This document shows positions 8,756-16,046 of a DNA stretch of 64,000 bases, piece by piece. The stretch is from Chitinophagaceae bacterium (GTDB lineage: Bacteria; Bacteroidota; Bacteroidia; Chitinophagales; Chitinophagaceae), in NCBI GenBank assembly GCA_947504605.1, contig CANNJE010000004.1, positions 1-64,000 on the forward strand, written 5' to 3'. The position numbers and the translations under genes were made by a program. Numbering within the stretch: the first letter of the stretch is position 1; every line of letters starts with the position of its first letter. Under the pieces are notes generated by a model. The model did not search any database and had not been told where the DNA came from. It worked only from the letters and a program-made list of their open reading frames with translations.

Positions 8756-9619
8756 TTAATTATTAAGATCAATTGTTTTTAGAACATCATTCAAGGTGTT
8801 TTCATTAATGAGATAATCGGTAGCATCAGGCAGATTTTTATCATCAGTAAGCGAAGCTACTAATGCAGCCTCAACATTCTGACCCTTGCTTTCAAGAAAT
8901 GCTACAATTGCATCATCCGAAATGTTGGCTAATTCTTGATCAAAAGAATTTGTTTTAATAATCTCATTGGCTTCTATCATCACAGCGGCTGTTTCTGCAG
9001 ATGGTTTTACAGGACCATTATTAAGAACAAAAAATACACTTAATCCAATAACACCACTAACCACAGCTGCAGCTGCATATTTAAAAGTAGCAAAGCGGCT
9101 CTTTATAGATACCACTTTTGCAGGTTTCGTATTATTTAGTGCTACTTTAAGGGTTTCAAAATAATCCTGTGGAACAGTATAAATATTCCTGTTTCCAATA
9201 CCTGCAACCAGTTCAGAGATATGATGGGTTTCAGAGTAAGTGTTTGCTGATTGATTTAAAATCTTTGCATTAATATTATCTGAAAGATGGTCAAAATATC
9301 CCTGTGGAATGCTGTAAATATTATTGTTGCCGATGGCAGCTAAAATTGAAGTAAGGTTATCCTGTTCAGACTCATTCTCTACCTCAGCTTCTCTTTTTAT
9401 GCGTCCAATGATTGTATCAGCAAGATTGTTAAAATAACCTTCAGGAACAGCAGTTGTTACTGCGGTGTCATTATCAGCAGCATTTTTAAGCAGCAAAACC
9501 CGCTGACTCAAGTTGTTAAAATAGCCATCCGGCACATTGAAAACGTTTACCCTTTGTATATTGGCAACAGTTGTGCTTAAGGCTTTTAATTCATTTAATA
9601 TGTTATCTGGCTTCAACAT
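8756..9619 (-). CDS. membrane protein with four P-x-[GD]-Y-F repeats, probable anti-sigma factor
   Basis: A 287-residue protein encoded 33 bases after an ECF sigma factor. Its N-terminal half holds four copies of a short motif of the form [VI]-P-x-[GD]-Y-F-x-x-L, with prolines at residues 30, 59, 105 and 150. A single membrane segment follows at about 181-200, and then a C-terminal part of about 87 residues that would lie in the periplasm. Position and topology fit an anti-sigma factor with a cytosolic N-terminus that binds the sigma factor, but no zinc-binding anti-sigma motif is visible. I do not recognise a named family, so the role is an inference from context. Confidence 0.7.
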   Translation of the reverse strand: MLKPDNILNELKALSTTVANIQRVNVFNVPDGYFNNLSQRVLLLKNAADNDTAVTTAVPEGYFNNLADTIIGRIKREAEVENESEQDNLTSILAAIGNNNIYSIPQGYFDHLSDNINAKILNQSANTYSETHHISELVAGIGNRNIYTVPQDYFETLKVALNNTKPAKVVSIKSRFATFKYAAAAVVSGVIGLSVFFVLNNGPVKPSAETAAVMIEANEIIKTNSFDQELANISDDAIVAFLESKGQNVEAALVASLTDDKNLPDATDYLINENTLNDVLKTIDLNN

Positions 9620-9652
9620 CCGGTTTTATAGACGCTTTTTGGGTTCAATGGT

Positions 9653-10204
9653 TTAACGGTTCAGTATATAATCTTCAATCTTTTTCACTGCATGATGATA
9701 GCTTGCCTTTAAGGCTCCTTCACTGGTTTCCAATACCCGGCTCATTTCTTCGTAGGGCATTTCTTCAAAATACCGCAGGTTAAATACAGCTTTTTGTTTT
9801 TCGGGCAATTGCTGTATGGCCAGTTGGAGTTTCCACTCGAGTTTATTACTGTCAAAATCTTTATCAGCCACTAGTTTATTACTCATATACTCCTCATTGC
9901 CACTTAGGGAGGTAGCGGTTCTTTTCTTTTGTTGTTCCAGAAAAGTAAGGCTTTCGTTGGTGGCTATACGATAAAGCCAGGTGTATAATTGGCTGTCTTC
10001 TCTGAAATTGTCCAAGTTTTTCCAAACTTTAATGAACATATTTTGCAGCACATCATTGGCATCTTCATGTTCTACTACCATCCTTCGGATATGCCAATAG
10101 AGTTTTTCCTGGTATTTTTTTATAATACGGGTATATGCAGCTTCTTTGCTGGCTTCGTTTTTAAACTGAAACAACAGTTCTTTATCATCCAAGTGTTCGG
10201 CCAT
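9653..10204 (-). CDS. ECF-type RNA polymerase sigma factor
   Basis: A 183-residue sigma-70 family factor of the extracytoplasmic-function class, with only regions 2 and 4. Region 2 is visible at about residues 25-90 (ANDVLQNMFIKVWKNLDNF and the TWLYRIATNESLTFL stretch). Region 4 is at about 125-180 (LPEKQKAVFNLRYFEEMPY, then the helix-turn-helix LETSEGALKASYHHAVKKI). It is the first gene of a minus-strand operon with a probable anti-sigma factor and a small exported protein, so it probably responds to an envelope signal. Its target promoters are not identifiable here. Confidence 0.93.
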   Translation of the reverse strand: MAEHLDDKELLFQFKNEASKEAAYTRIIKKYQEKLYWHIRRMVVEHEDANDVLQNMFIKVWKNLDNFREDSQLYTWLYRIATNESLTFLEQQKKRTATSLSGNEEYMSNKLVADKDFDSNKLEWKLQLAIQQLPEKQKAVFNLRYFEEMPYEEMSRVLETSEGALKASYHHAVKKIEDYILNR

Positions 10205-10352
10205 AATCTATTTGAAGTACAACAAAAGTAAAAAAACCAATTCATAGACGGGTTTTTATTCATGGGGTTTAACGGGAGAATTAAAATATTATTACAAAAA
10301 AAGACAACCTGAATACCTCTGTTTATAATAACCCTATAATAGGATATGAAAT

Positions 10353-10389
10353 AAAAAAACTGCATCATTTTGTATGATGCAGTTTTTTT
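10353..10389 (-). terminator. strong terminator after the transketolase gene
   Basis: A 16-bp perfect stem (10353-10368 with 10374-10389) with a 5-base loop, A-rich on one side and T-rich on the other. It lies just downstream of the minus-strand transketolase stop at 10408 and separates that gene from the sigma-factor operon. Confidence 0.9.
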
Positions 10390-10407
10390 ATATAAAGGTT
10401 GAAAATA

Positions 10408-11364
10408 TTATTTTTTTCTTGCTATTGCTTTTTCGGCTGCTGCAACTATATGATCGGCGTCCAAACCGTATTTCACCAAAAGTTCTGTAGGGGTTCCGCT
10501 TTCGCCGAAAGTATCGTTGGTTCCGATGTATTCAATAGGAATAGGCAGATTTTTTGCTGCCACCTGTGCAATACTGTCTCCCAATCCGCCAATGACATTG
10601 TGTTCTTCGGCAGTAACAGCGCAACCTGTTTTTTTAATAGAAGCCATTACAGCTTCTTCATCCAGTGGTTTGATGGTATGTATATTTATAAGATCAACAG
10701 TTATTCCTTTTGCTTCCAAAATACGTGCTGCTTCTACTGCTATCCAAACTAAATGGCCACATGCAAAAATACTCACATCTTTACCTTCGTTAAGTATTTG
10801 GGCTTTGCCAATTACAAAGTCTTCTTCCTTTGTAAAAATAGGCCAAACTGGGCGACCAAAACGTAGATAAACCGGGCCTTCGTAATTAGCAATTGCTTTG
10901 GTGGCTGCTTTTGTTTGGTTATAGTCTGCAGGAACAATTACAGTCATACCAGGCAGCATTTTCATTAACCCAATATCTTCCAATATCTGGTGAGTAGCAC
11001 CATCTTCACCCAGGGTAAGCCCGGCATGAGAAGCACATATTTTTACATTTTTATTGCTATATGCAACACTCTGCCTTATTTGATCGTAAACTCGGCCTGT
11101 GCTGAAATTGGCAAAAGTAGTTGTGTACGGAATTTTTCCTCCAATGGTAAGGCCAGCAGCTATACCAATCATATTGGCTTCCGCAATACCACATTGAATA
11201 AATCTATCGGGAAATTCTTTTATAAAACCACCTAATTTTAAAGAACCTGCAAGATCTGCAGTAAGGGCTACAATGTTTTCATTGTTGCGTGCGGCTTCCA
11301 AGATGCCATCTCCAAAACCACTGCGGGTATCTTTTTTCCCGGTTACTTCTATTTTATTGAGCAT
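10408..11364 (-). CDS. transketolase, C-terminal subunit
   Basis: This is the C-terminal half (pyrimidine-binding plus C-terminal domains) of a split transketolase of the non-oxidative pentose phosphate pathway, 318 residues, the usual size for the split form. Visible features are TRSGFGDGILEAARNNENI at the start, the LTADLAGS and CGIAEANMIGIAAGLTIGG segments that contact thiamine diphosphate across the dimer, and the C-terminal VTAEEHNVIGGLGDS. I chose the ATG at 11364; an upstream in-frame extension to 11511 is not family-like. The partner N-terminal half is not adjacent: the next gene upstream is galE. Related enzymes such as DXP synthase or E1-beta subunits are less likely on length and sequence. 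Confidence 0.9.
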   Translation of the reverse strand: MLNKIEVTGKKDTRSGFGDGILEAARNNENIVALTADLAGSLKLGGFIKEFPDRFIQCGIAEANMIGIAAGLTIGGKIPYTTTFANFSTGRVYDQIRQSVAYSNKNVKICASHAGLTLGEDGATHQILEDIGLMKMLPGMTVIVPADYNQTKAATKAIANYEGPVYLRFGRPVWPIFTKEEDFVIGKAQILNEGKDVSIFACGHLVWIAVEAARILEAKGITVDLINIHTIKPLDEEAVMASIKKTGCAVTAEEHNVIGGLGDSIAQVAAKNLPIPIEYIGTNDTFGESGTPTELLVKYGLDADHIVAAAEKAIARKK

Positions 11365-11528
11365 AGTTATTGTTGATTGGGGCGCAAGATATGAAATAAG
11401 GGTAAAAGGGCAATTCAGGATTTCGGTTGTAGGATGAATAATTTCGAATTTTTTAGGTTCAGAATTTGTAATAGTTTTTTGAAAAGTTAGATATCTAATA
11501 TCATCAACCAAACATCACACAGGATAAA

Positions 11529-12551
11529 TCAAATATTCTTCAATTTTTTTTCCCATTCCCACGCTGTTCTCATCATATCTTCCAGTCCAAATTCAAGTTT
11601 CCAGTTAAGTAATTTTACTGCTTTATCATTATTGGCGTAGATGGCTATTACGTCTCCTGCTCTGCGTGGGCCAATTGCATAATTTAATTTTTGCCCACTC
11701 ACTTTTTCAAAAGTATTAATTACCTCCAGAACTGTAAAACCATTTCCACTACCCAGATTAAAAACGTCACAATTGCTTTCATTTTTTTCTTCAAGGAGAA
11801 AATTAAGTGCTAACGTATGAGCATGTGCAATATCGCTCACATGGATATAATCCCTTACGCAGCTTCCATCACGGGTGTCGTAATCATTTCCCCATACCTG
11901 CATTTGCGGTAACTTGCCAATAGCAGTTTGTGTAATGGCAGGGATGAGGTTTGCAGGACGTCCAATGGGTATTTCACCAATTAAACCTGATGGGTGTGCA
12001 CCAACTGGGTTAAAATATCTCAATAAAATACTTTGCTGATTTTTTAAACTATTCATGGTTTGCCTTACAATATCTTCTCCCATTTGTTTGGTACTTCCAT
12101 AAGGACTTTCTGCAGGTTTTTGGGGAGTATGTTCAGTAACAGGAATTTTATCGGGATTGCCATACACAGTGCAGGATGAAGAAAATACAAAATGAGGAAC
12201 CTTAAACTCGGCTACACATTTTAAAATATTTACTAGAGAGGTAAGGTTATTTTCGAAATATAATAAAGGGTTTTCTACCGATTCTCCTACAGCTTTGTAA
12301 GCAGCAAAATGTATAATCCCTTCAATATCGTTGTTTTCCTGAAAAATGGCATGTGTATCATCAAAGATGCAAAGGTCTACATTGTAATTTTTAATACGGG
12401 TGCCTGTAATTTGTTCTACAGCTTTTAATACATCAGGACTACTGCGGCTATTATTGTCTACAGAAATCACATCAAATCCATTTTTTACTAAATCAACAAT
12501 GGTATGTGATCCGATATAACCACTACCGCCAGTTACCAATATTTTTTTCAT
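11529..12551 (-). CDS. galE: UDP-glucose 4-epimerase
   Basis: GalE interconverts UDP-glucose and UDP-galactose with bound NAD, feeding galactose use and surface polysaccharide synthesis. The 340 residues are full length and form an extended short-chain dehydrogenase. They start with the GGSGYIGSH nucleotide-binding loop, carry SSSCTVYG and the catalytic Y-G-S-T-K (YxxxK), and end with the LNWKLEFGLEDMMRTAWEWEK region typical of GalE. I chose the ATG at 12551 because MKKILVTGG is the conserved start; a longer frame to 12575 adds eight unrelated residues. It lies between the transketolase half and the phosphate transporter with no obvious metabolic link. Confidence 0.95.
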   Translation of the reverse strand: MKKILVTGGSGYIGSHTIVDLVKNGFDVISVDNNSRSSPDVLKAVEQITGTRIKNYNVDLCIFDDTHAIFQENNDIEGIIHFAAYKAVGESVENPLLYFENNLTSLVNILKCVAEFKVPHFVFSSSCTVYGNPDKIPVTEHTPQKPAESPYGSTKQMGEDIVRQTMNSLKNQQSILLRYFNPVGAHPSGLIGEIPIGRPANLIPAITQTAIGKLPQMQVWGNDYDTRDGSCVRDYIHVSDIAHAHTLALNFLLEEKNESNCDVFNLGSGNGFTVLEVINTFEKVSGQKLNYAIGPRRAGDVIAIYANNDKAVKLLNWKLEFGLEDMMRTAWEWEKKLKNI

Positions 12552-12567
12552 AATACAAAGAAAACAA

Positions 12568-12595
12568 AAAATCACTCATGTAAGTGAGTGATTTT
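12568..12595 (-). terminator. terminator after the PiT phosphate transporter
   Basis: The stem ATCACTCA (12571-12578) pairs with TGAGTGAT (12585-12592), extended by A/T pairs, with a 6-base loop. On the minus strand it is followed by a T-run. It lies between the transporter stop at 12620 and the galE start at 12551. Confidence 0.8.
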
Positions 12596-12619
12596 ATTAA
12601 ATATTTTATGGTAATGGTA

Positions 12620-13822
12620 CTAAAAAAGTTTGATCAGGTAGTAAACCCCTGCAGCAAGGATGGCACTCACAGGAATGGTTAAAATCCATGCCCAGATAAG
12701 ATTAATAGTTACACCCCATCTTACAGCACTCAACCTTTTGGTTGCACCCACACCAATGATGGCACCGGTAATCGTATGAGTAGTACTTACCGGTATTTTT
12801 AGCATTTCTGTAATGAATAAAGTAAGCGCACCAGCCGACTCTGCAGCCACACCTTCAAACGGCGTAACTTTTGTAATTCTTGTGCCCATGGTTTTAATGA
12901 TCTTCCATCCACCACTCATCGTTCCCAGGGCTATTGCGGTATAACATGCAAGCGGAACCCAGTTTGGCATTTGTTTGAAACTGGTATATTGTCCTGCACT
13001 AATTAATGCTACCATTATAATTCCCATCACTTTTTGAGCATCATTACCACCATGACCAATACTGAATGCAGCAGATGAGACCAACTGCATTTTTTTAAAC
13101 CATTTTTCTGATTGAGAGTAATTAAGACTGCTGAGAAATAAAGAAAAAATACTCAGTGAAATAATTATAAAACCTATTAATACCCATTTGAAATTATGAG
13201 AATGAAACAGCACTCTTAAAAAAAAAGTTTCATAATGAGTTTTTAATTTTCCAGGATCTGTTTCTATCATATTATATAGCAGCAACAAAGTTGATAATAT
13301 AATAACGAGAGCAACAATTTTTGGTATGATTCCTTTTCGGAATGAATTTAAAAACCATACAGAAATAATGAATGCCATAAACATACCCAGGATTGGGGCA
13401 ATTACAATAAATCCTACTATTTTAAGGATAATAGGGGTGTTGATAACAGCAAAACTGCCAGCGGATGCAACAGCAGCACCAGTAAATCCACCAATTAAAG
13501 TGTGAGAAGAGCTGGAAGGAATACCATACCACCAAGTAATAAGGTTCCAGATAATGGCTGCAATAAGTCCTGCTAAAATAACTTCGAGTCCAATAGAGCC
13601 AATAACGGTTTTGGCAATTGTTTCGCCTACACCATGATCTTTAAATATAAAATAAGCAACAAAATTAAAGATGGCGGCCCAAATAACTGCTTGAAAGGGC
13701 GTTAGTACTTTAGTGGAAACGATCGTAGCAATTGCATTAGCTGCATCATGAAACCCATTGATGTAATCAAAAAGAAGTGCTAATACAATAATGGCTATAA
13801 GCAGTAAAGGAAAATCTGGCAT
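12620..13822 (-). CDS. pit: inorganic phosphate transporter, PiT family
   Basis: A low-affinity phosphate (or metal-phosphate) transporter of the inner membrane, 400 residues with about ten membrane segments. Both halves of the internal family duplication are visible: FHDAANAIATIVST near the N-terminus and IGHGGNDAQKVMGII in the second half, each a form of the GxNDxxN signature. PSSSSHTLIGG and PVSTTHTITGAIIGVG are the paired serine/threonine motifs. It is encoded 46 bases after a DUF47 protein, the usual partner of PiT transporters, and sits at one edge of a probable phosphate-acquisition island. Confidence 0.94.
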   Translation of the reverse strand: MPDFPLLLIAIIVLALLFDYINGFHDAANAIATIVSTKVLTPFQAVIWAAIFNFVAYFIFKDHGVGETIAKTVIGSIGLEVILAGLIAAIIWNLITWWYGIPSSSSHTLIGGFTGAAVASAGSFAVINTPIILKIVGFIVIAPILGMFMAFIISVWFLNSFRKGIIPKIVALVIILSTLLLLYNMIETDPGKLKTHYETFFLRVLFHSHNFKWVLIGFIIISLSIFSLFLSSLNYSQSEKWFKKMQLVSSAAFSIGHGGNDAQKVMGIIMVALISAGQYTSFKQMPNWVPLACYTAIALGTMSGGWKIIKTMGTRITKVTPFEGVAAESAGALTLFITEMLKIPVSTTHTITGAIIGVGATKRLSAVRWGVTINLIWAWILTIPVSAILAAGVYYLIKLF

Positions 13823-13868
13823 TGAATTTCTTTTTATTTTAAAAATCTACAATTGAAATACAACGGGA

Positions 13869-14519
13869 TTAAGAATACTTTACTATAATAGATTCTATCA
13901 CATTTGCGGCGTCTTCGCACTTATCTGTAACAATTTCCATTACCTGATAAATTTCTCTTTTCTTAATCACTTCTTTGGCATCAGGTTCTGTAGCAAATAA
14001 ACGCTCAATGCTCATATCAAAAATATCATCTCCTTGATTTTCTATACTATTAATTGCTACCAATGCATCCGTTATTTGACGCATATTTTTCATATTGCGC
14101 AATTCGGTAACCGCTTTGTGTATGTGAATACAACCCAAAGGAATAAGGTCAGCAAATTTTTTGATGCCAATATCATCAGGATTAACGCGGTAAAAATTGA
14201 TCTTTTTTGCAGATGCATAAATATAATCTGCAATATCATCAAGCGCACTTGCCAGATAGTGAATATCTTCACGATCAAACGGTGTAATAAAGTTTTTACC
14301 CAATTCAGTAAATATGCGATGAGTATATTCATCATTCACATGTTCCATATCTTCCAGTTCGGTAATGAGTTTTCCTCTTTTATCAAAATCAGGCTCGTTT
14401 ACAACTTCTTTAAGCTTATCACCCATTTTTACAAGCTCTTCAGCCACGCTTTCAAATAACTGATAGAAGACCCTGTCTTTAGGTAAAAAGATTTTTAGTA
14501 TTGAATTGATTCCTGCCAT
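13869..14519 (-). CDS. DUF47 family PhoU-like protein, PiT partner
   Basis: A 216-residue all-helical protein of the DUF47 family, distantly related to PhoU. Proteins of this family are usually encoded next to PiT transporters and are thought to modulate them. The sequence is soluble, with paired acidic motifs such as ELEDMEHVNDEYTHRI and the ALDDIADYIYASAKKI region that resemble the metal-binding E/D-x-x-x-D motifs of PhoU. It is transcribed first, ahead of the transporter, and diverges from a phosphate-type porin across a 125-bp region that holds TTAACA-like repeats. Confidence 0.92.
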   Translation of the reverse strand: MAGINSILKIFLPKDRVFYQLFESVAEELVKMGDKLKEVVNEPDFDKRGKLITELEDMEHVNDEYTHRIFTELGKNFITPFDREDIHYLASALDDIADYIYASAKKINFYRVNPDDIGIKKFADLIPLGCIHIHKAVTELRNMKNMRQITDALVAINSIENQGDDIFDMSIERLFATEPDAKEVIKKREIYQVMEIVTDKCEDAANVIESIIVKYS

Positions 14520-14579
14520 GTTAATAAATTTTGCGCAAAATTAAAATGTTAGCTTCCTTATCTTGCATAAATATAAATG

Positions 14580-14607
14580 GTAATAATTTAGTAACATAGA
14601 GTTAATG
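14580..14607 (+). promoter_or_regulatory. candidate Pho box: three TTAACA-like hexamers, 11-bp period
   Basis: GTAATA at 14580-14585, GTAACA at 14591-14596 and TTAATG at 14602-14607 start exactly 11 bases apart. They lie 38-65 bases before the porin ATG, in the divergent region shared with the DUF47-pit operon. A poor -7-like element (CAAATTTG) follows at about 14625-14632. The same arrangement occurs upstream of the TonB receptor and the PhoB-like regulator, which is the main support. The hexamers are weak on their own. Confidence 0.5.
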
Positions 14608-14644
14608 TATAAATATTATTGAATACAAATTTGAAACTGGGGTA

Positions 14645-15943
14645 ATGAAAAAAATTACATTTATAATACTATTTCATCTCCTTATATCAGTATCCAATGC
14701 ACAGTTTTTAATGGATATGGTGGATACCACAACCGAAACAGGTAAAGGAATCCTTAGTGTATACAAAAAATACGATCATCTTAGGTTTAGTGGTTATATA
14801 CAACCACAGTTTCAGATTGCTTCAGCAAAAGGTGTTAAGTCATTTGAGGGCGGGGATTTTGCTCCCAGAGTAAGCAATCGTTTTATGTTGCGAAGGAGCC
14901 GGATTCGGATCGACTTTGTTCACTTTGATAAGGAAAATGCTGCAGGCGTTCAGTTTGTATTTCAGTTTGATGCCAATGAACGAAATTTTACAGTAAGGGA
15001 TGTTTGGGGCAGGATATTTGAAAACAAGTACAAATTATTTTCATTTACTACCGGTATGTTTGCTCGCCCCTTTGGATATGAAGTGAATTACAGCAGCAGC
15101 GATCGTGAAAGCCCCGAAAGAGGACGTATGACACAGTTACTGATGAAAAGCGAAAGAGATCTGGGCGCTATGATTAGTTTTGATGTGAGAAAGGAAAAGC
15201 ATCCGCTTAAATATTTAAAAGTAGATGCGGGTTTTTTTAATGGCCAGGGGATTAATGCAGCTGGTGATTTTGACAATACGAAAGATTTTATAGGAAGGGT
15301 TGCACTGAAACCTATTACGATAAATAAAAATATTTTCCTTTCAGCCGGCACATCTTTACTATATGGTGGGGTAGAGAACAATACAAAATATCATTATAGC
15401 ACCTCCCGCATTTCAGGAATTAAAATGCAGGTAGTAGATTCTTCGGTGAATAATATAGGAAAAGTATCTCCCCGGAGGTATTATGGAGCAGATATACAGC
15501 TTAAGTTTAAAAACAAAATTGGTTTTACAGAGTTAAGGGGAGAGTTTGTTTCAGGCCTGCAAACAGGTACTGCAAATAGTACAGAAACTCCCACCGCATT
15601 ATTAACAGGCGCAGATGGGTTTCATACCCGCCGTTTTAATGGGGCTTATATTTATTTGCTGCAAAATATTTTTTCTCTGAAGCATCAGTTATTAGTTAAG
15701 TATGATTGGTATGACCCTAATACAAAAGTAAAAGGCAATGAAATTGGTGTCGCCAGTTCTAACCTGACTGCTGCTAATATAAAATATAGCACTTTGGGAT
15801 TAGGTTATCTATATTATATAACATCAAATGTAAAATGGGTATTATATTTTACCATGCCCAAAAATGAGAAAACACTACTGCCGGGATTGGATGCAGATAT
15901 AAAGGATGATGTTCTTACCTGCCGGCTACAATTCAGGTTTTAA
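14645..15943 (+). CDS. phosphate-selective porin (OprP/OprO-type), outer membrane
   Basis: A 432-residue outer-membrane beta-barrel with a signal peptide (residues 1-19, ending SVSNA). The N-terminal YDHLRFSGYIQPQFQ strand and the FMLRRSRIRIDF segment are typical of the porin O and P family, whose Pseudomonas members are anion or phosphate channels. The end, LTCRLQFRF, is a barrel-type terminal strand with a final Phe. It diverges from the DUF47-pit operon and is followed by the TonB receptor operon. Substrate selectivity cannot be read from the sequence; phosphate is inferred from the family and the surrounding genes. Confidence 0.87.
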   Translation: MKKITFIILFHLLISVSNAQFLMDMVDTTTETGKGILSVYKKYDHLRFSGYIQPQFQIASAKGVKSFEGGDFAPRVSNRFMLRRSRIRIDFVHFDKENAAGVQFVFQFDANERNFTVRDVWGRIFENKYKLFSFTTGMFARPFGYEVNYSSSDRESPERGRMTQLLMKSERDLGAMISFDVRKEKHPLKYLKVDAGFFNGQGINAAGDFDNTKDFIGRVALKPITINKNIFLSAGTSLLYGGVENNTKYHYSTSRISGIKMQVVDSSVNNIGKVSPRRYYGADIQLKFKNKIGFTELRGEFVSGLQTGTANSTETPTALLTGADGFHTRRFNGAYIYLLQNIFSLKHQLLVKYDWYDPNTKVKGNEIGVASSNLTAANIKYSTLGLGYLYYITSNVKWVLYFTMPKNEKTLLPGLDADIKDDVLTCRLQFRF

Positions 15944-15950
15944 GGGGTTG

Positions 15951-16011
15951 TTAACATTGGCTTAATATAGGCGTAACAATCGCTTAACATTATGTTCACT
16001 TTCGCATAACA
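15951..16011 (+). promoter_or_regulatory. six-copy Pho-box-like array upstream of the TonB receptor
   Basis: Six hexamers begin exactly 11 bases apart: TTAACA at 15951, TTAATA at 15962, GTAACA at 15973, TTAACA at 15984, TTCACT at 15995 (degenerate) and ATAACA at 16006. A -7-like TCTATTTG follows at 16021-16028. Direct TTAACA repeats spaced by 5 bases are the known binding pattern of PhoP in Bacillus subtilis. A PhoB/PhoP-family regulator is encoded 6 kb away and has the same pattern in front of its own gene. Confidence 0.72.
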
Positions 16012-16046
16012 TGAAGTTTGTCTATTTGCACTCAAATAAACAGCAC

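Noticed and set aside
8757-9783. Plus-strand open frames opposite the anti-sigma and sigma genes
   Set aside because: They are short, lack family motifs and lie opposite well supported minus-strand genes.
11365-11511. N-terminal extension of the transketolase frame to 11511
   Set aside because: The added 49 residues show no family resemblance, while the ATG at 11364 gives the conserved start.
16011-16046. Earlier in-frame ATG of the TonB receptor at 16011
   Set aside because: It lies within the last TTAACA-like hexamer and upstream of the likely -7 box, and the signal peptide begins only at the ATG at 16047.
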